DNA from: Betaproteobacteria bacterium
GTDB lineage: Bacteria; Pseudomonadota; Gammaproteobacteria; Burkholderiales; Casimicrobiaceae
Length of the DNA: 58,274 nt
Reading direction: 5' to 3'
Assembly: GCA_016192065.1 (NCBI GenBank)
Contig: JACPUX010000005.1
Location: 1-58,274 of the forward strand
Shown here in pieces: positions 1 to 10,078 of this stretch. A program made the position numbers and the translations under genes. Position 1 is the first letter of the stretch. Each line of letters begins with the position of its first letter. Below the pieces are notes generated by a model, which was not told the DNA's origin, ran no database searches, and saw only the letters and a list, made by a program, of their open reading frames with translations.

Positions 1-64
1 AGCAGCAGAATTCGCCGTCTTGGGGACGACAGGATTTCGCAATGTTTGGAGTGAGGACGTCATC

Positions 65-925
65 ATGCGCGAGGCCGCAATGCCGCTCGAACAACAATTG
101 ATACTGAAGGAAAGGCGCCGAGTGTCGCCGGGTAATCCGGCGCAAGCCCTGGCGGAGGCAACGCAAGCGTGCCCCTGGGTCGCCGGTGCGCAGTGTCCGA
201 AGAGTTGCAATCACCGAGTCGAAACGGCGGCCCGCCCGGGTGCTCAAGCGGCCACGCTGCGCTCGGAGAATGACCTGGCAGCGTGGGCCAGGCTCACCCT
301 GCACGCCCACCTGCCCCACCGCGCGGCGTTATTCGGCATCGGCACGGTGCATCTGACGGGCTTGGTCGTCGATCGAGTGATTCGTGGCAATCTCGATGAG
401 GCGTACGTTGAGCGCCTCTCCACGCCCGGCAGGGAACTGCGCAGTCCCGCCTTGCATTTGTGGAACCAGCACCGCGCTCCTTTGCTGCTGGAGTGGCCCG
501 CACTGGGAGGCATACAAGACGCTTTGTGGCGAGCCAATTTTAGAAGCGCCGGTTTTCGCAACTGCCTGGTGGATGGCCTGCTTGCGCCGCTCGAAGGGCG
601 ATTTACGTTTTTGGCGCTTTTCGATTTCGAGGGCACCCTCGCGCGTTGCCCGCGGGCGGTGCGTGAATTGGCAACGCTGCCGGTGCATGAGGCATGGCTT
701 GCGTCTGCCGGGCAGGGGCAGGGCGTAACCAAGAACGCCAATGCCTTGGGGTTGAGCAAGGCGGAGAGCGAGCTGCTGGAACACCTGCATCAGGGTAAGA
801 CCAACTGCGAGATCGCCATGAGCCTCAAGAAAAGCGCCGCGACGGTGAAGACTCAGTTGGAGCAGCTCTATCGCAAAACCGGGGCAAAGAATCGGGCGCA
901 GTTGGTGGCCAAGACCCTCGCGTAG
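65..925 (+). CDS. LuxR-family transcriptional regulator (C-terminal HTH)
   Basis: The last 60 or so residues form a LuxR/GerE helix-turn-helix: a LSKAESELLEHL segment, then NCEIAMSLKKSAATVKTQL and a closing TGAKNRAQLV stretch. This is the DNA-binding domain of response-regulator and quorum-type activators. The N-terminal 220 residues match no domain I recognise and show no receiver motif, so the sensed signal is unknown. I chose ATG 65 because GAGG lies about 8 bases upstream. The frame stays open back to the window edge (TTG at 20), so a longer protein is possible. No partner gene is adjacent. Confidence 0.75.
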   Translation: MREAAMPLEQQLILKERRRVSPGNPAQALAEATQACPWVAGAQCPKSCNHRVETAARPGAQAATLRSENDLAAWARLTLHAHLPHRAALFGIGTVHLTGLVVDRVIRGNLDEAYVERLSTPGRELRSPALHLWNQHRAPLLLEWPALGGIQDALWRANFRSAGFRNCLVDGLLAPLEGRFTFLALFDFEGTLARCPRAVRELATLPVHEAWLASAGQGQGVTKNANALGLSKAESELLEHLHQGKTNCEIAMSLKKSAATVKTQLEQLYRKTGAKNRAQLVAKTLA

Positions 926-1404
926 GGTGAGCGTTCGGCTCGTACCTCGATGCGAGGCTGGCGTTCGGCTTGAATTGTAGAAGCGGCCTCAGCGGCGGCG
1001 GTCGTGTCCGTACACCGCGTTTCGAGACTGATTGTCGGCGCCGCAGAAACTGGGTGGGTTTGGCGGATGGAAGTGGTTCATACCGAAAATATGGGTCTTC
1101 TGGGTTTTCGGTGGGTAGGAAGCGCCGTGTCAGTACGCGCCGTACTCCCGCCCCCTGGGATGGGGGCGGCAGCATTGGCTCAGTCCGACATCACCCCCAT
1201 CCCCGCCTTCCCCCATCAAGGGGGAAGGAGTTGTGCCATGGTGAAACGACCGTCAGGCCCACACCAAAGTCCGATAAACTTCCATTGTAGGACCTGCCTT
1301 CGATCGGCAATCAATGCGGCTGGGCGAACTGGGCCAGTCCTCGTCGGACCATCGGACGAGCAATCAATCCAAGGAACTCGCGCCTTGTTGCACGCAAAGA
1401 CCAG
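926..1404. other. Intergenic region with a strong hairpin
   Basis: No convincing gene is present. A perfect 9-bp stem, CCTTCCCCC at 1206-1214 and GGGGGAAGG at 1220-1228 with a 5-base loop, sits about 280 bases downstream of the LuxR gene. It has no T tract. A related GC-rich hairpin precedes the repeat near 26.15 kb, so it is more likely a dispersed palindromic element than a classical terminator. Confidence 0.45.
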
Positions 1405-1652
1405 CTAGCGACTCCCCCCCGCATCCACTACCGCCAGCGCCGTCATGTTGACGATGCGTCGCACCGTGGCGGTGGGGGTGAGGATGTGCACCGCCTTGGC
1501 CGTACCCAGCAGTATGGGGCCTAGGGTGACGCCATCTCCCGCGGCTTGCTCCAGGAGGTTGAAGGAGATGTTGGCGGCGTCGAGTGTGGGCATGACCAGG
1601 AGATTCGCTTCGCCTTTGAGGCGCGAATTCGGGAAAAAGGCGAGGCGCACGC
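1403..1652. repeat. Direct repeat, left copy (maeB 3' end)
   Basis: About 250 bp beginning with GCTAGCGACTCCCCCCCGC, repeated in the same orientation at 2778-3028. The two copies bracket the vapBC pair. The arrangement resembles insertion into, or tandem duplication of, the 3' end of maeB. Confidence 0.85.
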
Positions 1653-1660
1653 GTGCCGAG
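1405..1660 (-). pseudogene. Decayed second copy of the maeB 3' end
   Basis: The minus-strand translation ends with the same roughly 80 residues as the intact malic enzyme gene at 2779, including segments such as [12 protein letters not shown] and [22 protein letters not shown] identity is about nine bases in ten over 250 bp. The similarity stops abruptly near 1655; the frame then continues to 1800 with sequence unlike maeB. The copy lacks all of the catalytic domain and most of the phosphotransacetylase-like domain, so it cannot act as an enzyme. It lies on the far side of vapBC and forms a direct repeat with the true maeB end. Confidence 0.85.
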
Positions 1661-1931
1661 TTCACGACCAACCGCTGGCCAAGCGCACTGGTAACGCGCG
1701 GCGACCGCTGCGATCGGGCGAGAATCTCGAGGAACGCATAGGCGCTCAGCTTGCCGAAATCGGCGGTGGTCGCGGCTTGGTGCGTTCCTTCTTCAAGCAT
1801 CCAAGTGTCGCCTCGATTACTGACTGATGAGTAGGTGCTGGAAGCGCTGCAACTCCTTGGTATTTGCGCAAGCGCGAAAAAAGGAACGGCGCGTCGCCCA
1901 ATGGACGTTTGCTGGACACACCATCCTTGCC

Positions 1932-2351
1932 TCAGACGTCCCAGGGATTAACCACGGTGAGCCCGGCCGCCTGGAAGGGCGCCACGTCGCGCGCGGCGAC
2001 TGTTAAGGCACGTGCAGCAGCCGTAGCCGCGATATAGCCGTCGGCCTGGCAAATCGCCTTGCCGGCGGCCTTCGCGCGTGCCATTAGCGTCGCAAAAGCC
2101 TGGGCGGCATCGAGATCGAATGGCAGTACTCGTCCGGCGAACACCGGCAGCACCTCGCGCTCCAAGCGGTCCTGATAAACCGCCCGCCGCTTGCCTTCCG
2201 GCATCATTGCAACGCCAAAACGCAACTCTGCTGCGGTGATCGCCGACAAAAAGAGTGTTTCGACCGCTTGCGCATCGAGCCAGGCCCATACCCGGGCATT
2301 CGGATCAATCTTCCATAACTCAGAAATCACATTGGTGTCGATGAGGATCAT
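1932..2351 (-). CDS. vapC: VapC/FitB-type PIN-domain toxin
   Basis: A 139-residue PIN-domain protein, the usual VapC size. The acidic residues expected for the metal-dependent RNase site are present: D5 in LIDTN, E42 in AELRFG, D104 in QADGYIA and D122 in AARDV. Family members cleave RNA, often tRNA or rRNA, when not neutralised by their antitoxin. Its ATG overlaps the stop of vapB in an ATGA, so the two are co-translated. The pair is bracketed by direct repeats of the maeB 3' end. The sequence looks intact and no catalytic residue is missing. Confidence 0.9.
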   Translation of the reverse strand: MILIDTNVISELWKIDPNARVWAWLDAQAVETLFLSAITAAELRFGVAMMPEGKRRAVYQDRLEREVLPVFAGRVLPFDLDAAQAFATLMARAKAAGKAICQADGYIAATAAARALTVAARDVAPFQAAGLTVVNPWDV

Positions 2352-2605
2352 TCCAACCCCATCGGCTCCGCCGACGCCTTATCGCGCAATTTGTTGATGC
2401 GCTCGGCTTCCGCCTCGGTGAGCCCGCCCGCTTCTCGGGCGATGGCGGTCAGCAGAGAACCGAGTTTCAATCGCCCTTCGGGCTTGGCCGCCTGCTCCAA
2501 AATATCGCGGATCTCGGCCTCGGTGCTGCGCCCATGTTGCGCGGCGCGCACTCTTAAGGCCCGGTGCACTTCATCAGGAAGATTGCGGACAGTGACGACG
2601 GCCAT
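2348..2605 (-). CDS. vapB: VapB/FitA-type antitoxin
   Basis: An 85-residue antitoxin with an N-terminal ribbon-helix-helix: VTVRNLPDEVHRALRVRAA followed by GRSTEAEIRDIL, the FitA-type signature. The C-terminal tail would wrap the PIN toxin. The frame extends upstream to 2701, but ATG 2605 places the RHH strand at the N-terminus as in the family. The stop overlaps the vapC start by 4 bases. Such antitoxins repress their own promoter as a complex with the toxin; the operator was not identified. Confidence 0.85.
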   Translation of the reverse strand: MAVVTVRNLPDEVHRALRVRAAQHGRSTEAEIRDILEQAAKPEGRLKLGSLLTAIAREAGGLTEAEAERINKLRDKASAEPMGLE

Positions 2606-2777
2606 AGCAGCATCCCATAGAATTGGCGGCAATGCTGTCACTATTGCCCTGTGCAATCGCTTTCGCAAGCGGCACGATAGCGAAATGGCCGGCCTCCCCA
2701 CCGCGCCGCCCGCTTCGTGCCTGCCAAGGGGCGGCAGACGGCCCCCGTGGATTCGTTTGCTCGCTTCGCAGTAGCCG

Positions 2778-3028
2778 GCTAGCGACTCCCCCCCGCATCC
2801 ACCACCGCCAGCGCCGTCATGTTGACGATGCGCCGCACCGTGGCGGTGGGGGTGAGGATATGCACCGCCTTGGCCGCACCCAGAAGTATGGGGCCCAGGG
2901 TGACGCCATCTCCGGCGGCTTGCTTCAGGAGGTTGAAGGAGATGTTGGCGGCGTCGAGCGTGGGCATGATCAAAAGATTCGCTTCGCCTTTGAGGCGCGA
3001 ATTCGGGAAGGAGGCCAAGCGCACGCTT
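2778..3028. repeat. Direct repeat, right copy (authentic maeB 3' end)
   Basis: Partner of the repeat at 1403-1652, same orientation. This copy is the functional end of maeB. Confidence 0.85.
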
Positions 3029-5052
3029 TCCGAGAGCGCGGCGTCGCCGTGCATTTCGCCATCGACTTCGAGCTCGGGGGCACGCGCATTGAGTAGCGCC
3101 AAGGTGTCTTGCATCTTGCGCGCCGAGGCGTCTTCGTAGCTGCCGAAACTGGAGTGCGACAAGAGGGCGAGCTTGGGCGTGATGCCGAAGCGGCGGATCT
3201 CCTCGGCGGCGAGCAGGGCGATTTCAGCGAGCTGCTCGGCGCTGGGGTCGACGTTGACGTAGGTGTCGGTGATGAACACCGTGCGCTTGGGCAGCATCAG
3301 CGCGTTCATGGCGGCGTATTCGCGCACGCCGGGCCGCAACCCGATGACCTGATCGACGTAGTGCAGGTGCAGGGCGTAGGTGCCGAAGGTGCCGCAGAGC
3401 ATGCCGTCGGCGTCGCCGCGGTGGATCATCATGGCGCCGATCAGAGTGTGTCGGCGGCGCATTTCGATCTTGGCGTACTGCACCGAAACGCCGCGCCTTT
3501 GCGTGAGCCGGTAGTAGTCGTTCCAGTAGTCACGATAGCGCGGATCGTATTCCGGGTTGACGATTTCGCAATCGCTGCCGGGTTTGAGCCTCAGCCCCAG
3601 GCGCTCGATATTGCGTTCGAGCACGGCGGGGCGGCCGATCAGGATGGGTCGCGCCAGGCCCTCATCGACCACGACTTGCACGCCGCGTAGCACCCGTTCA
3701 TCTTCGCCTTCGGCGTAAACGATGCGTTTGGGCGCCTTCTTCGCCGCGGTGAATACCGGCTTCATCAAGAGGCCCGAGTGGTACACGAACTGGGTGAGCT
3801 GCTCGCGGTAGGCGGCAAAGTCGTTGATGGGCCGGGTGGCGACACCCGAGTCCATGGCCGCTTGCGCAACCGCGGGCGCGATCTTGACGATGAGGCGCGG
3901 ATCGAAGGGTTTGGGGATGAGGTATTCCGGGCCGAAGCTGCCGCCCTCGGCGCCATAGGCCGAGACCACGATGTCCGATTGCTCGGCGCGCGCCAGCTCG
4001 GCGATGGCTCGCACCGCAGCGAGCTTCATTTCGTGGGTGACACTGGTCGCACCCACGTCCAGCGCGCCGCGAAAAATGAAGGGAAAGCACAAGACGTTGT
4101 TGACCTGATTGGGGTAATCCGAGCGCCCCGTGGCGATGATGGCGTCGGGTCGCGCCGCTTTGGCGAGGTCGGGGAGAATTTCCGGTTCGGGGTTAGCAAG
4201 CGCCAGGATCAAGGGCTTGTCGTTCATGCCGGCGAGCCATTCGGGCTTCAACACCTTGCCCGCCGAAAGGCCCAGGAACACGTCTGCCCCGGGGAGGATT
4301 TCGGGCAAGGTGCGCGCGGTCGTGTCCTGGGCGTAACGGGCTTTGTTGTCGTCCATTTCTTCGACACGGCCGCGGTAGACCACGCCCTTGATGTCGGAGA
4401 CCCAAATGTTCTCGCGCTTGACGCCCAGGCTCACCAAGAGGTCGAGGCAAGCGAGCGCCGCGGCACCCGCGCCGGAGACGACGAGCTTGATCGCGCCAGC
4501 ATCCTTGCCCACCACCGAAAGCCCGTTCAAGACCGCCGCACCAACGATGATGGCGGTGCCATGCTGGTCATCGTGAAAAACCGGAATCTTCATGCGCTCG
4601 CGGAGCTTCTTCTCGATGTAGAAACACTCCGGTGCTTTGATGTCTTCGAGGTTGATGCCGCCGAAAGTGGGTTCCAGCGCGGCGATCATGTCGATCAACT
4701 TGTCCGGGTCGAGTTCGGCGATTTCGATGTCGAAGACGTCGATGCCGGCGAACTTCTTGAAGAGCACGCCTTTGCCTTCCATCACCGGCTTGGCGGCCAG
4801 CGGCCCGATGGGCCCCAGGCCCAGCACCGCGGTGCCATTGGTGACCACGCCGATGAGGTTGCCGCGGGCGGTGAGGGTGGAGGCCTCGCGCGGATCACGC
4901 ACGATTTCCTCGCAGGCCGCCGCAACACCGGGCGAATAGGCGAGCGCCAAGTCACGCTGGTTGACGAGCTGCTTGGTGGGCTGCACCGAAATTTTGCCCG
5001 GCGTGGGCAGGCGGTGGTATTCGAGGGCGGCGGCGCGAATGTCTTGATCCAT
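2779..5052 (-). CDS. maeB: NADP-dependent malic enzyme (MaeB type, PTA-like C-terminus)
   Basis: This 757-residue protein has the MaeB layout: malic enzyme N-domain ([13 protein letters not shown] with the catalytic Tyr; [20 protein letters not shown]), a dinucleotide-binding domain ([16 protein letters not shown] segment reading [14 protein letters not shown], then [11 protein letters not shown]), and from about residue 430 a phosphotransacetylase-like domain thought to be regulatory. It oxidatively decarboxylates malate to pyruvate and makes NADPH. ATG 5052 gives the usual [14 protein letters not shown] start; a TTG at 5073 is less likely. The last 250 bp are duplicated at 1403-1652 beyond the vapBC pair. 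Divergent, unrelated genes flank it. Confidence 0.93.
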   Translation of the reverse strand: MDQDIRAAALEYHRLPTPGKISVQPTKQLVNQRDLALAYSPGVAAACEEIVRDPREASTLTARGNLIGVVTNGTAVLGLGPIGPLAAKPVMEGKGVLFKKFAGIDVFDIEIAELDPDKLIDMIAALEPTFGGINLEDIKAPECFYIEKKLRERMKIPVFHDDQHGTAIIVGAAVLNGLSVVGKDAGAIKLVVSGAGAAALACLDLLVSLGVKRENIWVSDIKGVVYRGRVEEMDDNKARYAQDTTARTLPEILPGADVFLGLSAGKVLKPEWLAGMNDKPLILALANPEPEILPDLAKAARPDAIIATGRSDYPNQVNNVLCFPFIFRGALDVGATSVTHEMKLAAVRAIAELARAEQSDIVVSAYGAEGGSFGPEYLIPKPFDPRLIVKIAPAVAQAAMDSGVATRPINDFAAYREQLTQFVYHSGLLMKPVFTAAKKAPKRIVYAEGEDERVLRGVQVVVDEGLARPILIGRPAVLERNIERLGLRLKPGSDCEIVNPEYDPRYRDYWNDYYRLTQRRGVSVQYAKIEMRRRHTLIGAMMIHRGDADGMLCGTFGTYALHLHYVDQVIGLRPGVREYAAMNALMLPKRTVFITDTYVNVDPSAEQLAEIALLAAEEIRRFGITPKLALLSHSSFGSYEDASARKMQDTLALLNARAPELEVDGEMHGDAALSESVRLASFPNSRLKGEANLLIMPTLDAANISFNLLKQAAGDGVTLGPILLGAAKAVHILTPTATVRRIVNMTALAVVDAGGSR

Positions 5053-5277
5053 GAGGGCGACTCGGGCTGACAAGTGGGTTGTCTGCGACTATAGCAGAGG
5101 GTGGGCCGTGGCGTCGTACGTAGAAGCCGCAGAGCGGACGCGCCTCGGCGGAAAACCGCGGCGAGACTGGTCTGAGGCTGGGCTTTGGCGCGTGCGGCGC
5201 CGCGGGTCTCGTGGCTGGTCCAGCAGCGTCTTGACGCGCGTTGGACAACCGGCTCCGGAACCAACTCGCCAAATCAA

Positions 5278-6432
5278 TCAGCGCGGCGCTCCGGCAACCG
5301 CCGCCAGCACTTCACGCACGCTTTCATGCAGCGCCTCGTGGCTGAACTGAGTTGCCGCGCGCTGCCGCGCGCCCTTGGCAATGCGGGTCCAAAGCGCATC
5401 GTCCTCCATGAGACACAGACAGCTGTCGGCAAAGCTCGCCGCATTCTGGCCGGTCAGCAGTTCGACTTCCGGCTGCCAGCCGAGTTGCCCGGCCAGCAGC
5501 GGCGTCACCACCGCCGGCAATCCGTGCGCGGCCGCCTCGATGACCTTGAGCGGGATTCCGGCGGCAAAGCGGGTCGGGGCGATGAATACGCGTGCCTGGT
5601 CATACCAAGGTGCGAGGTCCTCGACCGGACCCAAGATCTCGACGCCGGGGCCTGCTAGCCGGCGCACTAGTAGCGAACGGTCGGTGCCCCAGCCGGCGAT
5701 GCGCAAAGTGCAAGGCCGGGTGCGCCGAAGGCGCGGCCAGACTTCACCAAGAAAATGCTTTAGGGCATCAGGGTTCGGTTCGCTGTCATGATTGACAGCG
5801 CCGACGAACAGGAGCCCCTGGCGCAAATCCGGGCCCGGGGTTTGCGCGCGTGCGGCGACCGCCGTGGCGATCAGAAAAGCTCGTGGATAGCCGCGCCGAT
5901 GAAAGAAAGCCTGCTCTTCCGTCGATACCGTGACCACCGCCTGGGCCGCCTCTGCCAGCGCCAGCTCGAGTTGCGCGTGCCTTTCGATCAGCTCCGGGGG
6001 CGCGGCTTGTCCGCGCGCTTTCAAGGCCCGTAGCTCACGCAGAAAGGACAATGCCTCGGTGTCGTAGACTAATGGAGGTAGGGCGAGGGCGGGGGACTTT
6101 TTGAATAAATCGACGATGTGCGCCATATGGTGCCGGCGGCAGACCCAGATCAGATCGTAGCGCTGCGCCGCCTTGGCGAGCTGTGGCAACAGGTCTTGGG
6201 GGCCGGTCGATTCCAGCACTTCGACCGCGGACGAAAGCTCCTCCGTCACCTCGGTGCGCGATACGCCCCGAAATCCAAAACAGGCATAGAGCGATACTGC
6301 ATGGCCCTGCGCCACCAGCGCCTCGATGATGGCCCGTGCCCGCGGCAGGCCGGCGCCGTAGCGCACCCGTGGCGGATAGTCCTCAACGAATAGGATGCGC
6401 ACTTTGTACCCGATCTCCCGCAAATTGGTCAT
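5278..6432 (-). CDS. Glycosyltransferase, family 4/1-like
   Basis: A 384-residue GT-B glycosyltransferase. The N-terminus (VRILFVEDYPP, then GAGLPRARAIIEALVAQGH) is the acceptor Rossmann domain. The C-terminal half has LLFVGAVNHDSEPN, a VEILGPVEDLAPWYDQARVF segment and FAAGIPLKVIEAAAHGLPAV, typical of the nucleotide-sugar site of GT1/GT4 enzymes. The substrate cannot be named. It is probably involved in surface polysaccharide or glycoprotein synthesis, but no polysaccharide operon adjoins it. GTG 6402 is an alternative start. ATG 6432 lies inside a palindromic repeat, so the shorter form deserves consideration. Confidence 0.8.
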   Translation of the reverse strand: MTNLREIGYKVRILFVEDYPPRVRYGAGLPRARAIIEALVAQGHAVSLYACFGFRGVSRTEVTEELSSAVEVLESTGPQDLLPQLAKAAQRYDLIWVCRRHHMAHIVDLFKKSPALALPPLVYDTEALSFLRELRALKARGQAAPPELIERHAQLELALAEAAQAVVTVSTEEQAFFHRRGYPRAFLIATAVAARAQTPGPDLRQGLLFVGAVNHDSEPNPDALKHFLGEVWPRLRRTRPCTLRIAGWGTDRSLLVRRLAGPGVEILGPVEDLAPWYDQARVFIAPTRFAAGIPLKVIEAAAHGLPAVVTPLLAGQLGWQPEVELLTGQNAASFADSCLCLMEDDALWTRIAKGARQRAATQFSHEALHESVREVLAAVAGAPR

Positions 6433-6450
6433 TCCGGCAAAAGTCGGAAT
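6431..6450. repeat. REP-like palindrome
   Basis: ATTCCGG, a short loop and TCGGAAT. It resembles the palindromes at 8597 and 12034, a type of dispersed ATTCCGGC...GCCGGAAT element. Confidence 0.5.
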
Positions 6451-6513
6451 CCAGGAAATTCAACCTGGGGGATACCGGCCTAGGTCGGCGTGACGGTTTC
6501 AGTCAGCGTTTCT

Positions 6514-7008
6514 CTAGGCCCCGCCGGCCCGCCAATACCCGGACTTGCCGCCGGATTTTTCCATGAGACTGATCTCGACCATCGCCATACCGCGATCGAC
6601 CGCTTTGCACATATCGTAGATGGTTAGCAAACCAACGCTGGCGGCGGTCAGCGCCTCCATTTCCACGCCCGTGCGGCCCAACGTTTCGGTGGTGACTTCG
6701 ATGCTCACCTCGCTGGCGGCGCGATCGATACCAAACTCTACTGCCACCCGGGTGAGCGGCAGCGGGTGGCACAAAGGGATGAGCTCCGCGCTCTTCTTCG
6801 CCGCCTGTATGGCGGCCAGCCGGGCGACGCCCAGAACGTCGCCTTTCATGGCCCCCCCCTTCTCGATCATGGCCAGGGTTTGAGGCAGCATCCGAATACG
6901 TCCGCGCGCCCGCGCCACGCGGTGGGTTTCGGCCTTGGCGGCGACATCCACCATGTGCGCCTGCCCGGCGGCGTCGAAATGGGTAAAATGTAAATCTTTG
7001 TCAGGCAT
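6514..7008 (-). CDS. moaC: Cyclic pyranopterin monophosphate synthase MoaC
   Basis: At 164 residues it matches MoaC length and shows the family core: [49 protein letters not shown] and CKAVDRGM. MoaC converts the MoaA product to cyclic pyranopterin monophosphate, the first stage of molybdenum cofactor synthesis, in the cytoplasm. The start is ATG 7008, 44 bases from the divergent M48 protease gene, so the two probably share a promoter region. No other moa gene is in the window. Confidence 0.95.
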   Translation of the reverse strand: MPDKDLHFTHFDAAGQAHMVDVAAKAETHRVARARGRIRMLPQTLAMIEKGGAMKGDVLGVARLAAIQAAKKSAELIPLCHPLPLTRVAVEFGIDRAASEVSIEVTTETLGRTGVEMEALTAASVGLLTIYDMCKAVDRGMAMVEISLMEKSGGKSGYWRAGGA

Positions 7009-7052
7009 TCTGGCCCCGCTGAACTTCGCTAATACCGCCCAATCATAGCACC

Positions 7053-8516
7053 ATGCCCCTTCGTTGCTCCTTGTCCTTGCTCGTCACTTGCTCCTGCGTG
7101 TTGGCCCTCGGCGCAGCTCCCTCAGCCATTTCGCAGGCTCTTCCCGATCTGGGCGATGCCTCTCAAGCGATCCTCTCCCCCGCGCAGGAGAAGAAGCTGG
7201 GCGAGTCGGCCATGCTCGAATTGCGGCTCTCCGGCGCTTATCTCAACGATCCGGAAATCAACGCCTATCTCAATGAGCTGGGCCAGCGCCTGGCGGGCGC
7301 CATTCCCGGCGCCAAGCGCGATTTTGAGTTTTTTGCGGTCAATGATTTTGCCATCAATGCCTTTGCCCTGCCGGGCGGATACATCGGTGTCAATGCCGGG
7401 CTCTTGTTGCTGGCACAGTCCGAATCCGAACTCGCTGGGGTGCTGGCGCATGAAGTCAGCCACGTCAGTCAGAACCATATCGCTCGCATGATCGATTCGC
7501 AGTCCAAGGCCGGACTGGTGTCCATGGCGGCGCTGGCGCTGGCGATCCTGGCCGCGCGCTCCAACCCCGAAGTGGCCCAGGGGCTGGTCATGGCCTCGCA
7601 GGCCGGGCTCATCCAGTCGCAACTCGATTTCACTCGTGAACACGAGCGCGAGGCCGACCGCATTGGCCTGCAAGTGCTCGAAGCGGCCGGATTCGACGCC
7701 CGCGCCATGGCCAGTTTCATGGAACGCCTGCAGCGGGCGACCCGCGCCAACGACAGCGGCAAGACGCCGGGCTATTTACGTACCCACCCCATCACCAGCG
7801 AGCGTATCGCCGAAGCGCTCGACCGGGTGCAGGATAAGCCCTATCGGCAAGTGAAAGACAGCGTTGAATTCCATTTCGTGCGCGCCTTGGCGAAGAGCTA
7901 CCAGGGTGAGGACCGCGCCGCGGTCGCCCATTTCGAGCTCGCCCTGAAGGAACGCAAATTCAATCACGAAGGCGCCACCCGCTACGGCCTGGTGGCCGCA
8001 CTGCTGCGTGGGCAAGACTACGCGCGCGCCGAACGCGAGCTGAAAGTGCTGGAGCAGAGCCACCCCAAGCACCCGATGATCGAGGCGCTCGCCGGGCAAT
8101 TGTTGCTGCAGTCGGGCAAGGTGAAACCGGCCATCGCGCGCTACCAGAGTGCCCTTAAGCTCTTTCCCAGTCATCTGCAACTCGTTTACGACTATCCCGA
8201 GGCGCTGTTGCGCGACAAGCAAGCCAAGCCGGCGGTGGAATTTCTCGCCGAGCAATTGCAGCGGTACCCGCGCGACGGCCACTTGCACCAGCTTGCCGCG
8301 CGCGGCTATGCGGCGCTCGACAAACGCGCCCTGCAACACCGCCACCAAGGCGAATACTACGCTTGGCGCGGCAATCTCAAGGGCGCGGTAGAGCAGATGG
8401 AACTTGCTCTGAACAGCAACGATGGGGATTTCTACCTGCTTTCCGTAGTCGGCGCGCGGTTGCGGACGCTCAAAGCCGATTTCGAGGAGCAAAAGAGCGC
8501 CAAGCGTGCCGGTTGA
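7053..8516 (+). CDS. M48-family metalloprotease with TPR repeats (BepA-like)
   Basis: A 487-residue periplasmic protease. A signal peptide covers about residues 1-28 ([20 protein letters not shown]). The M48 zinc site is HEVSH at 133-137, with the third ligand in EREAD near residue 200. The C-terminal half (about 285-470) is helical and TPR-like, as in BepA/YfgC, which assembles or degrades outer-membrane proteins such as LptD. Length agrees with BepA (about 487). It stands alone, divergent from moaC. Assignment to BepA rather than another M48/TPR paralogue is likely but not certain. Confidence 0.88.
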   Translation: MPLRCSLSLLVTCSCVLALGAAPSAISQALPDLGDASQAILSPAQEKKLGESAMLELRLSGAYLNDPEINAYLNELGQRLAGAIPGAKRDFEFFAVNDFAINAFALPGGYIGVNAGLLLLAQSESELAGVLAHEVSHVSQNHIARMIDSQSKAGLVSMAALALAILAARSNPEVAQGLVMASQAGLIQSQLDFTREHEREADRIGLQVLEAAGFDARAMASFMERLQRATRANDSGKTPGYLRTHPITSERIAEALDRVQDKPYRQVKDSVEFHFVRALAKSYQGEDRAAVAHFELALKERKFNHEGATRYGLVAALLRGQDYARAERELKVLEQSHPKHPMIEALAGQLLLQSGKVKPAIARYQSALKLFPSHLQLVYDYPEALLRDKQAKPAVEFLAEQLQRYPRDGHLHQLAARGYAALDKRALQHRHQGEYYAWRGNLKGAVEQMELALNSNDGDFYLLSVVGARLRTLKADFEEQKSAKRAG

Positions 8517-8596
8517 AGGAACTGTCGATTGGGTCGACGCGGATTATTGCCGTCACCTCGGCGAGGACCGGCGTTCAGTTGGTTGAGTGGGTCGGG

Positions 8597-8614
8597 TTCC
8601 GGCTTTCGCCGGAA
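8597..8614. repeat. REP-like palindrome
   Basis: TTCCGGC, TTTC loop, GCCGGAA: a perfect 7-bp stem, followed by TGATCAACCC. Same type as the elements at 6431 and 12034. Confidence 0.6.
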
Positions 8615-8715
8615 TGATCAACCCTGATTTGAGCGGCGTCGGCCTAGGGCGAACGTCGCGCAGTGACATCGAAATCCACTGTCTCTCCCGGCCAGGGAGC
8701 GCGGCGGGACTGAGG

Positions 8716-8760
8716 GAACGGGCACGATGAAGTTCATGCATCGGCGTGGCAGGCGCCATG
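8716..8760 (+). repeat. Dispersed repeat, copy 1
   Basis: Begins GAACGGGCACGATGAAG and shares the order GGGCACG, TTCATGC, GTGGC and CGCC with 26155-26203, same orientation. About three bases in four agree by eye. In both places a GC-rich inverted repeat lies just upstream. Confidence 0.5.
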
Positions 8761-8821
8761 CCGATTGGGCAGGGCGGTCGTCCGAAGCATCGGGCGGGTC
8801 CGCGAAAAGGGGGTTGCTAAA

Positions 8822-10069
8822 ATGACTCGACCCATCTGGGGCCGATTGATCACCGTCGTCGTGCTGCTGACGCTTGCGGCTGGCGGGTACTACTGGTGGC
8901 ACAAGCGCGGCGAACAAAAAGCCAAGCCGCAGTACCGCAGCGCGGCGGTCGATCGCGGCAGCATCGTCCAGCAAATCAACGCCAATGGCAGCTTGAATCC
9001 GGTGACTGTGGTCAATGTCGGCACCCAGATCTCGGGCACGGTCTTGCGGCTGCACACTGATTACAACCAACCGGTCAAGGCGGGACAAGTTCTCGCCGAA
9101 CTTGACCCGGTGCTGCTCAAGGCGCAAATCCAGCAGACCGAGGCCAACTTGCGCAATGCCCGGGCCGCGCTGGCGCTCGCCGACAGCACCCTCAAGCGCA
9201 ATCGCGAACTGGTGGACAAGGGCTTCGTGTCTGCCGCCGTGCTCGACCAGTCGGCCAAGGAAGTCGAAAGCGCCCGCGCCCAGGTCGGCGTCTATGAAGC
9301 GCAGTTGCAGCGCGACCAGGCCAATCTTGGGTACAGCGTCATTCGTTCGCCGATCGCCGGCGTGGTCGTCAACCGGAGCATCGACGTCGGCCAGACCGTA
9401 GCGGCGAGTTTCCAAACCCCCACACTATTCCAGATCGCCCGCGATTTGCAGCAAATGCAGATCGATACCAGCGTGGCCGAGGCTGATATCGGGGCCCTCA
9501 AGGAGGGCCAGCCGGTGCGCTTCAACGTCGATGCGTTTCCGGAACGCGAGTTCGTGGGCCGCGTCCGCCAGTTGCGTATCAATCCCACCATTCAACAGAA
9601 CATCGTCACCTACAATGTGGTGATCGCGGTCAACAACGATTCCGGGTTGTTGCTGCCGGGCATGACCGCGCACGTCAACGTGGTGGTCAAGCGCAAGGAC
9701 GACGTGTTGCGTCTGCCGGCGGTGGCGCTGCGGTTTCGGCCCAGCGACGAGGCCAAAGCGGCTCCGCCCGAAGACGGCGCCCAAGGGCGCCGCGGCGTGC
9801 CTGCCGCGGGCAACGACCGGGCGCGCGCGGCCAATGGCGGCGGTGCGACCAGCGGCGGGCGGCCGCCCCAGGCGCAGCGCGGCGCCAAAGTGTATCGCTT
9901 GGGCGAGGACGGCAAGCCGACACCAGTCGAAATCAAGACCGGCATCACCGACAATCGTTTTGTCGAGCTCACCGGCGAAGAACTCAAAGTGGGGGACCAG
10001 GTGATTCTGCGGGAAGTCGGGAAGAGTGCGGCGCAGGATACGGGAACGTTCCGCATGCGCCTCTTCTAG
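8822..10069 (+). CDS. macA: MacA-type periplasmic adaptor (HlyD/RND-MFP family)
   Basis: This 415-residue membrane-fusion protein links an inner-membrane ABC transporter to an outer-membrane channel. One N-terminal membrane anchor (about residues 8-23) precedes a lipoyl half-domain (VVNVGTQISGTVLRL), a coiled-coil hairpin (about 90-160), the second lipoyl half (YSVIRSPIAGVVVNRSIDVG) and beta-barrel domains. A Gly/Ala/Arg-rich insert near residues 315-350 is unusual. ATG 8822 has a strong AAAAGGGGGT ribosome-binding site, so upstream starts were rejected. It leads a three-gene operon with the ATPase 9 bases downstream. Substrate is unknown; MacAB relatives export macrolides, peptides or protoporphyrin. 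Confidence 0.88.
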   Translation: MTRPIWGRLITVVVLLTLAAGGYYWWHKRGEQKAKPQYRSAAVDRGSIVQQINANGSLNPVTVVNVGTQISGTVLRLHTDYNQPVKAGQVLAELDPVLLKAQIQQTEANLRNARAALALADSTLKRNRELVDKGFVSAAVLDQSAKEVESARAQVGVYEAQLQRDQANLGYSVIRSPIAGVVVNRSIDVGQTVAASFQTPTLFQIARDLQQMQIDTSVAEADIGALKEGQPVRFNVDAFPEREFVGRVRQLRINPTIQQNIVTYNVVIAVNNDSGLLLPGMTAHVNVVVKRKDDVLRLPAVALRFRPSDEAKAAPPEDGAQGRRGVPAAGNDRARAANGGGATSGGRPPQAQRGAKVYRLGEDGKPTPVEIKTGITDNRFVELTGEELKVGDQVILREVGKSAAQDTGTFRMRLF

Positions 10070-10078
10070 GCGCCGACG

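Larger units (their letters stand above)
8517..8821. other. Intergenic region with two dispersed repeats
   Basis: No gene is supported. It holds the palindrome at 8597-8614 and the repeat at 8716-8760 described separately. An A/G-rich ribosome-binding site at 8805-8814 (AAAAGGGGGT) serves the next gene. Confidence 0.5.
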
